In this document: piece after piece, positions 1 to 3,735 of the stretch
Position numbering within the stretch: the first letter of the stretch is position 1
How the letters are laid out: each line of letters opens with the position of its first letter
Assembly (NCBI GenBank): GCA_947068385.1
Contig: CAMTBF010000201.1
Location: forward strand, 1 to 6,804
Direction of reading: 5' to 3'
Source: an uncultured Lachnospiraceae bacterium
GTDB taxonomy: Bacteria; Bacillota; Clostridia; Lachnospirales; Lachnospiraceae
Length of the DNA stretch: 6,804 nt
Translations under genes and position numbers: made by a program
The notes under the pieces: generated by a model
Seen by the model: only the letters and a program-made list of their open reading frames with translations
What the model was told of the DNA's origin: nothing
The model's database searches: none

Positions 1-9
1 GGGCAGATG

Positions 10-13
10 GGAG
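10..13 (+). promoter_or_regulatory. Ribosome binding site deciding the GTPase start
   Basis: GGAG lies five bases before the ATG at 19. The in-frame ATG at 7 would place this site inside the coding sequence, and only six bases of upstream sequence are visible for it. The ATG at 19 is therefore preferred, and the protein then begins MKPVYMINGF, directly into the first beta strand and P-loop as is usual for CobW-type GTPases. Confidence 0.65.
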
Positions 14-18
14 CGAAG

Positions 19-951
19 ATGAAGCCTGTATATATGATCAACGGATTTTTGGAGAGCGGCAAGACGGAGTTCATCTCCTTCACGCTGGCGCAGAATTATT
101 TCCAGATCAAGGGGAAGACCCTGCTGATCCTCTGCGAGGAGGGGGAGAACGAATACGACCCCGCCCTTCTAAAGAAGAGCCGCACAGAGGTGGAGCTGAT
201 CGAGGACGAGGAGGATTTCAACCCGGCCCATCTGACGGACTTAGAGAAGCTCCACAAGCCGGAACGCATCGTCATCGAATTCAACGGCATGTGGAACTTC
301 AAGAACGTGAAGCTTCCCTGGTACTGGAAGACAGAGCAGCAGATTACCATGATCGACGGCTCCACCTTCCCCATGTACTATACGAACATGCGTTCTCTCC
401 TGGCGGAGATGATCCGGAAATCGGAGATGATCATCTTCAACCGCTGCGACACCGTGCGCGACCAGTTGAATTCCTACAAGAGGAACATCAAGGCGGTGAA
501 CCCCTCCGCAGACGTGATCTTCGAGGACGCCCAGGGGGAGATCGACGAGATCTTCGAGGAGGACCTGCCCTACGACCTGAACCAGGAGACCATCGTGCTG
601 GACAACCAGGGCTATGGCATCTGGTACCTGGATTCCATGGACCATCTGGAGCGGTACGTGGGCAAGAAGCTCCAGTTCGTGGCCATGGTGCTGAAGCCGG
701 AGAACTTCCCCGAGGGGTATTTCGTGCCGGGCCGCCTGGCCATGACCTGCTGCGCGGACGACATGTCGTTTCTGGGCTATGCCTGTAAGTTCCCCGGGGC
801 GGGGGCCTTGAAGCAGAAGGAGTGGGTGAAGGTGACGGCTACGGTGGCGAAGGAATATTGGGAGGACTACAAGGGCGAAGGCCCTATCCTCCACGCGGTG
901 GCAGTGGAGAAGACCAAGGCTCCCAAGGAGACGGTCATCAGCTTCTCCTGA
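19..951 (+). CDS. CobW/G3E-family GTP-binding protein fused to a YcgQ-like (DUF1980) C-terminal domain
   Basis: A 310-residue cytoplasmic P-loop protein. Visible motifs are a Walker A loop GFLESGKT (residues 9-16), a hydrophobic strand ending IVIEFNG (84-90) where G3E proteins carry the Walker B/E-x-SG region, and NRCD (141-144) in place of the NKxD guanine-specificity motif. G3E/COG0523 proteins are GTPases that often act in metal handling or metalloenzyme assembly. The CxCC metal motif usual in COG0523 is not present. From about residue 200 the sequence stops resembling the usual CobW C-terminal domain: GKKLQFVAMV, a Gly-Arg-x-x-x-T-Cys-Cys-Ala-Asp segment (Cys244, Cys245) and WVKVTATV match the pattern of the C-terminal domain of YcgQ/TIGR03943 proteins. 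In other Firmicutes such proteins are encoded beside a permease and a COG0523 GTPase. It is the first visible gene of a run of three, 20 bp ahead of ylmH; the promoter lies outside the window. The GTPase call is firm, the fusion is recognised by pattern only, and the substrate is unknown. Confidence 0.82.
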   Translation: MKPVYMINGFLESGKTEFISFTLAQNYFQIKGKTLLILCEEGENEYDPALLKKSRTEVELIEDEEDFNPAHLTDLEKLHKPERIVIEFNGMWNFKNVKLPWYWKTEQQITMIDGSTFPMYYTNMRSLLAEMIRKSEMIIFNRCDTVRDQLNSYKRNIKAVNPSADVIFEDAQGEIDEIFEEDLPYDLNQETIVLDNQGYGIWYLDSMDHLERYVGKKLQFVAMVLKPENFPEGYFVPGRLAMTCCADDMSFLGYACKFPGAGALKQKEWVKVTATVAKEYWEDYKGEGPILHAVAVEKTKAPKETVISFS

Positions 952-971
952 GGACGTAGAGAGCAGGGCAG

Positions 972-1748
972 ATGGAAAGAAAGCATTCGGACGAGAAGGA
1001 AATTCATCAATTGAGGAACCGGTTCCGCGACCTGGCAGAGAAGTCCTTTCAGCAGGGCATCTATACCTTCACGGGCTTCCTGGGCCTGAGCGAGCAGGAT
1101 ATCTTCTGGCAGGAGGCGGGGAAGCTGTCCCATGCCGGATACAGGCTGGAGGGCGGCTGCCAGGCGGCGGACAGGGTGGTCGTGCGCTTCGGGAGCCCGG
1201 AGGAGCTGGGGTACGAGGTGCCGTTCCCCATCGTCTGCGTCCACATACGGCCCCTGGCCCAGAAGTTCGCGGACGACCTGTCCCACAGGGACTTCCTGGG
1301 GGCCCTGATGAACTTAGGGATAGAGCGCAGCACCATCGGCGACATCAAGGTGGGGGAGAGGCAGGCCTATCTGTTCTGCCTGGACTCCATCGCGGGCTTC
1401 ATCTGCGAGAACTTAAGCCAGGTGCGGCACACCCATGTAAAGTGCAGCCTGACGGAAGGCCCGGCGGACATCCCCCCAGAGGAGCCCCGATCCGTCAGCA
1501 TCCAGGTGCAGTCCTTCCGGGCGGACGCGGTGCTGGCGAAGGTCTATAACCTGTCCCGGGAGAAGAGCCTGGAGCTGTTCCGGGCGGGAAAGGTGTATGT
1601 GGACGGCCGCCTGTGCGAGAACAATTCCAGGCAGCTAAGGAGCGGGGAGACCGTGAACGCCAGGGGCTATGGGAAATTCACTTTGACCGGCGAGCCCAGG
1701 GAGACCAGGAAGGGGAAGCTGGCGGTGGACATAGCGGTATACCGATGA
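972..1748 (+). CDS. ylmH: YlmH-like S4-domain RNA-binding protein
   Basis: A 258-residue soluble protein. The N-terminal helical part contains the signature QQGIYTFTGFLGLSEQ (about residues 27-42), followed by the central YlmH RNA-binding region with GYEVPFPIVCVHIRP, HRDFLGALMNLGIERSTIGDI and a C-terminal S4 domain (about 181-240) with the typical R-A-D-x-VLAKVYNLSR and GKVYVDG segments. Length and domain order match YlmH of Firmicutes. In Bacillus subtilis YlmH lies near the division cluster (ylmD-ylmH-divIVA) and has been reported to act in ribosome-associated quality control by binding stalled 50S-peptidyl-tRNA complexes. Here it lies instead between a CobW-like GTPase (20 bp upstream) and a PF06541 membrane protein (14 bp downstream), so it is probably translated from a shared transcript. 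The Shine-Dalgarno sequence is weak (AGGG about three bases before the ATG, with AG-rich sequence further up), but homologues start at the same place relative to the conserved motif. No truncation or frameshift is seen. Confidence 0.93.
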   Translation: MERKHSDEKEIHQLRNRFRDLAEKSFQQGIYTFTGFLGLSEQDIFWQEAGKLSHAGYRLEGGCQAADRVVVRFGSPEELGYEVPFPIVCVHIRPLAQKFADDLSHRDFLGALMNLGIERSTIGDIKVGERQAYLFCLDSIAGFICENLSQVRHTHVKCSLTEGPADIPPEEPRSVSIQVQSFRADAVLAKVYNLSREKSLELFRAGKVYVDGRLCENNSRQLRSGETVNARGYGKFTLTGEPRETRKGKLAVDIAVYR

Positions 1749-1762
1749 TGTGAGGAGCGTTT

Positions 1763-2719
1763 ATGTATTCATATACGATTGTGCAATGGCTGTTCTTTTT
1801 CTATTTCTACTGCTTCGTGGGGTGGTGCATCGAATCCGCCTACGTATCCGTGAGGACCAGGAAGCTGACCAACCGGGGCTTTATGAGAGGGCCTTTCCTG
1901 CCGCTGTACGGAAGCGGGGGCATCATGATGCTGGTGGTGTCCATGCCCTTTCAGGACAATATCGTCATGGTCTACGTGGCGGGCTGCATCGGTGCCACGG
2001 TGCTGGAATATGTCACCGGCGTCACCATGGAGGCGCTGTTCAAGGTGCGGTACTGGGACTATTCCAAGAACAGGTTCAATTTCCAGGGGCATATCTGTCT
2101 GGGCACCTCGCTGGCCTGGGGCTTTCTCACCATCCTGATGACAGAGGTGGTCCATGTGCCGGTAGAGCGCTTCGCCCTCTCCATACCGGACACCACGCTG
2201 AAAGCGGTTACAGGCATCCTGACCGTATATATCGCGGCGGACTTCGCGCTGTCCTTCAAGGCGGCCATCGATCTGCGGGACGTGCTGGTGAAGATGGAGA
2301 AGGTGAAGGAGGAGATGGTGCATATCCAGAAGCGCCTGGACGTGGTCATCGCGCTGACAGGCCAGGAGATGGAAAACTACAAGGCTGCCCTGGCTGAGAG
2401 CGCCAGTGTGGCCAAGGAGGAATGGGCCGAGACCATGTCCATGCACATAGAGGACATCAAGGCCGGCATCGAGCGCAGGCTGGAGCAGCTCAAGGCCCTG
2501 ATTCCCACATGGGGGAAAGAGCAGAAGAAGGACATGGGAGAGGAAATCCTGGATCTGCGCACAAAGTATGCCATCAACCTGGAGGACAGGAAGCGGCTCG
2601 GGAGGCTGCGGGATTTCTTCCAGCGGGATATGGTCCGCTCCAACCCGGGGATGACCTCCGTCAGGTTCCGGGAGGCCTTAGAGGAGCTGAAGCGCCGGAC
2701 TTTTGGGAAGGAAGACTGA
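1763..2719 (+). CDS. PF06541 (CmpB-like, 'putative ABC transporter type IV') membrane protein with cytoplasmic helical tail
   Basis: A 318-residue protein starting at an ATG five bases after AGGAG (1753-1757). Five hydrophobic segments are visible at about residues 6-26, 43-62, 66-90, 111-131 and 145-166. Between them lie the conserved segments of the family: GWCIESAY (20-27), NRGFMRGPFLPLYGSGG (37-53), the LEYVTGVTMEALFKVRYWDYS region (81-101) and NFQGHICL (106-113). Residues from about 167 to the end are highly charged and almost certainly helical, probably a coiled coil on the cytoplasmic side. The family name implies an ABC-transporter permease, but no ATPase or binding protein is visible here and experimental function is poorly known, so transport should not be assumed. 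It follows ylmH by 14 bp and is the last gene before a strong terminator-like hairpin. Confidence 0.85.
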   Translation: MYSYTIVQWLFFFYFYCFVGWCIESAYVSVRTRKLTNRGFMRGPFLPLYGSGGIMMLVVSMPFQDNIVMVYVAGCIGATVLEYVTGVTMEALFKVRYWDYSKNRFNFQGHICLGTSLAWGFLTILMTEVVHVPVERFALSIPDTTLKAVTGILTVYIAADFALSFKAAIDLRDVLVKMEKVKEEMVHIQKRLDVVIALTGQEMENYKAALAESASVAKEEWAETMSMHIEDIKAGIERRLEQLKALIPTWGKEQKKDMGEEILDLRTKYAINLEDRKRLGRLRDFFQRDMVRSNPGMTSVRFREALEELKRRTFGKED

Positions 2720-2759
2720 AGGGTGTTTTGATGCATGGGGCAGATCCTGCCACTGATCT

Positions 2760-2817
2760 ACCGGCTTCTCTGGGATGGCTTGGAAATCCCGGGGGAGTCG
2801 GTTCTGTTCTTTCTCTT
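2760..2817 (+). terminator. Probable intrinsic terminator of the GTPase-ylmH-PF06541 operon
   Basis: The arm ACCGGCTTCTCTGGGAT (2760-2776) pairs over all 17 positions with ATCCCGGGGGAGTCGGT (2786-2802): 13 Watson-Crick and 4 G-U pairs around a 9-base loop. It is followed by TCTGTTCTTTCTCTT (2803-2817), which is T-rich but interrupted by C and G. It starts 40 bp after the stop of the PF06541 gene. Because of the G-U pairs the structure is much better as plus-strand RNA than as its complement, so it points in the direction of the upstream operon. The imperfect T tract is the main reservation. Confidence 0.7.
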
Positions 2818-2831
2818 AAAGAAATCTTAAA
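2814..2831 (+). promoter_or_regulatory. Direct repeat TCTTAAA-N4-TCTTAAA, candidate OmpR-family regulator site
   Basis: Two identical heptamers TCTTAAA start at 2814 and 2825, giving an 11-bp period (one helical turn) with the 4-bp spacer GAAA. This geometry is the classic arrangement of OmpR/PhoB-family binding sites. It lies 32 bp upstream of the extended -10 element and about 11 bp upstream of the -35 position. The gene it would control encodes an OmpR-family regulator, so autoregulation is a natural inference. It overlaps the end of the preceding terminator's T tract. A weakly similar heptamer (TCTGTTC at 2803) sits one further period upstream. Confidence 0.6.
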
Positions 2832-2842
2832 CAATTCCCCTG

Positions 2843-2871
2843 TTTTTTGTTAATCGCTGTTTTGATAGAAT
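2843..2871 (+). promoter_or_regulatory. Candidate promoter of the two-component operon (extended -10)
   Basis: TGATAGAAT at 2863-2871 fits an extended -10 element (TGN followed by TAGAAT, one mismatch to TATAAT). The corresponding -35 position with a 17-bp spacer is TTTTTT (2843-2848), a poor match, which suits a promoter needing an activator bound just upstream. Predicted transcription start is about 2878, giving a leader of roughly 140 bases. Confidence 0.5.
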
Positions 2872-2876
2872 GGATT

Positions 2877-2898
2877 TATGACAATCATGATTTTCATA
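2877..2898. repeat. 22-bp near-perfect dyad, candidate operator
   Basis: The arms TATGA (2877-2881) and TCATA (2894-2898) flank the perfect 10-bp palindrome AATCATGATT (2883-2892), with only the pair 2882/2893 breaking symmetry (20 of 22 bases symmetric). It sits at the predicted transcription start, a common place for a repressor operator. No cognate regulator is identified. Confidence 0.5.
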
Positions 2899-2960
2899 CT
2901 GCAGACCGCCAGAATTTACAGTAATGCAACCCGAAAAGCAGCCGGCTGGCGGTCTGCAGT
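2898..2960. repeat. 15-bp perfect inverted repeat in the leader of the response regulator
   Basis: ACTGCAGACCGCCAG (2898-2912) is exactly complementary to CTGGCGGTCTGCAGT (2946-2960), with a 33-base spacer; 10 of 15 pairs are G-C. A shorter palindrome, CAGCCGGCTG (2939-2948), overlaps the right arm and could form a competing structure. No T tract follows, so it is not a simple terminator. It ends about 40 bases before the Shine-Dalgarno region. Role unknown: leader-RNA structure, protein site or remnant of a mobile repeat are possible. Confidence 0.75.
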
Positions 2961-3019
2961 CGGGACTCGCGGCAAGTTTTACTGGCGTGAAGTATCTATT
3001 GAGGGAAGGGCATGGGGCT

Positions 3020-3721
3020 ATGTACAACATTTTGATCTGTGACGATGAGCGGGATATCGTGAACGCGCTGAAGATTTATCTGAATGACGCCAACTATAAG
3101 CTGTTCGAGGCCTTTGACGGCAGGGAGGCGCTGAAGGTCGTGGAGGAGCAGGACATCCATCTGGTGCTGATGGACATCATGATGCCGCAGATGGACGGCA
3201 TCGAGGCCATGGTGAAGATCCGGGAGAGGAGCAATGTGCCTGTAATCCTGCTGACGGCCAAGTCCGAGGACGCGGACAAGATCCTGGGGCTGACGGTGGG
3301 GGCGGACGACTATATCACCAAGCCCTTCAACCCGGTGGAGGTGTCCGCCAGGGTGCGGTCACAGCTTCGCAGGTACATGCAGCTTGGCGCCGGGAATGTG
3401 CGTCAGGAGGTGCTGCGCTGCGGGGGCATCGAGCTGGACGACACGGAGAAGAAGGTGCTGCTGGACGGGGAAGAGGTGGCGCTGACGCCCACGGAGTACG
3501 AAATCCTGAAGCTCCTGATGCAGCATCCGGGGAAGGTGTTCTCGCCCAAGGAGATCTATCAGAAGATATGGAACGACCTGCCCTACGGCAGCGAGAACAC
3601 GGTGGCGGTGCATATCCGGCATATCCGGGAGAAGCTGGAGATCAATCCGGCGGAGCCGCGGTACTTAAAGGTGGTGTGGGGGCAGGGTTATAAATGCGAG
3701 AAATGCGAGAAGAAGTATTAG
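3020..3721 (+). CDS. OmpR/PhoB-family response regulator (REC plus winged helix)
   Basis: A 233-residue cytoplasmic DNA-binding protein. The receiver domain (about 1-118) has the acidic pair Asp8-Asp9, phospho-acceptor Asp52 in LMDIMMPQMDG, Thr79 in ILLTAKSED and Lys101 in YITKPFNP, so every residue needed for phosphorylation is present. The winged-helix domain (about 131-229) shows LTPTEYEILKLLMQHPGKVFS and NTVAVHIRHIREKLE, typical of the OmpR/VanR class. The start at 3020 puts the protein directly into the first REC strand (MYNILICDDE) after AG-rich sequence at 3001-3010; the in-frame ATG at 2924 would add 32 residues read through the inverted repeat and is rejected. The kinase begins 14 bp downstream, so the two form a cognate pair. 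The tail ends in KCEKCEKKY, created by a 9-bp tandem duplication at 3692-3709. The target genes are unknown apart from probable autoregulation. Confidence 0.95.
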   Translation: MYNILICDDERDIVNALKIYLNDANYKLFEAFDGREALKVVEEQDIHLVLMDIMMPQMDGIEAMVKIRERSNVPVILLTAKSEDADKILGLTVGADDYITKPFNPVEVSARVRSQLRRYMQLGAGNVRQEVLRCGGIELDDTEKKVLLDGEEVALTPTEYEILKLLMQHPGKVFSPKEIYQKIWNDLPYGSENTVAVHIRHIREKLEINPAEPRYLKVVWGQGYKCEKCEKKY

Positions 3722-3722
3722 C

Positions 3723-3730
3723 GAGGAGGA
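3723..3730 (+). promoter_or_regulatory. Ribosome binding site deciding the kinase start
   Basis: GAGGAGGA lies five bases before the ATG at 3736, between the regulator stop and the kinase. The upstream in-frame ATG at 3694 lies inside the regulator gene and has no comparable site, so 3736 is taken as the start. Confidence 0.8.
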
Positions 3731-3735
3731 TTGTT

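Larger units (their letters stand above)
2720..3019 (+). other. Regulatory intergenic region (no gene)
   Basis: This 300-bp stretch holds no convincing coding sequence. In order it contains a long hairpin with a T-rich tail (end of the upstream operon), an 11-bp-period direct repeat, an extended -10 promoter, a 22-bp dyad, a 15-bp perfect inverted repeat and the AG-rich ribosome binding site of the response regulator. It becomes visibly more AT-rich from about 2803 to 2925 than either flanking gene, as expected of a promoter region. The individual elements are listed separately. Confidence 0.8.

Noticed and set aside
241..894. Long minus-strand open frame opposite the GTPase gene.
   Set aside because: It is a mirror of the GC-rich coding strand; its translation is His/Leu/Val-rich low-complexity sequence without family features.
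966..975. GGGCAGATGG occurs both at 1-10 and at 966-975, next to the starts of two genes.
   Set aside because: The match stops after 10 bases and is most likely chance similarity around AG-rich start regions.
2731..2853. A 40-codon open frame after the PF06541 gene, with AAGGG eight bases before its ATG.
   Set aside because: It runs through the terminator hairpin and the regulator direct repeat, shows no recognisable protein features, and is better explained as regulatory DNA.
2898..2960. Phase-variable invertible promoter between the 15-bp repeats.
   Set aside because: The spacer is only 33 bp, contains no clear promoter in either direction, and no recombinase gene is near; kept only as a remote option.
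2924..3019. Possible 32-residue N-terminal extension of the response regulator from the ATG at 2924.
   Set aside because: It would translate part of the inverted repeat and its residues are unlike any receiver-domain N-terminus; the ATG at 3020 opens directly into the conserved first strand.
3694..3735. Possible earlier start of the kinase inside the regulator gene.
   Set aside because: The strong GAGGAGGA at 3723-3730 is correctly spaced only for the ATG at 3736.
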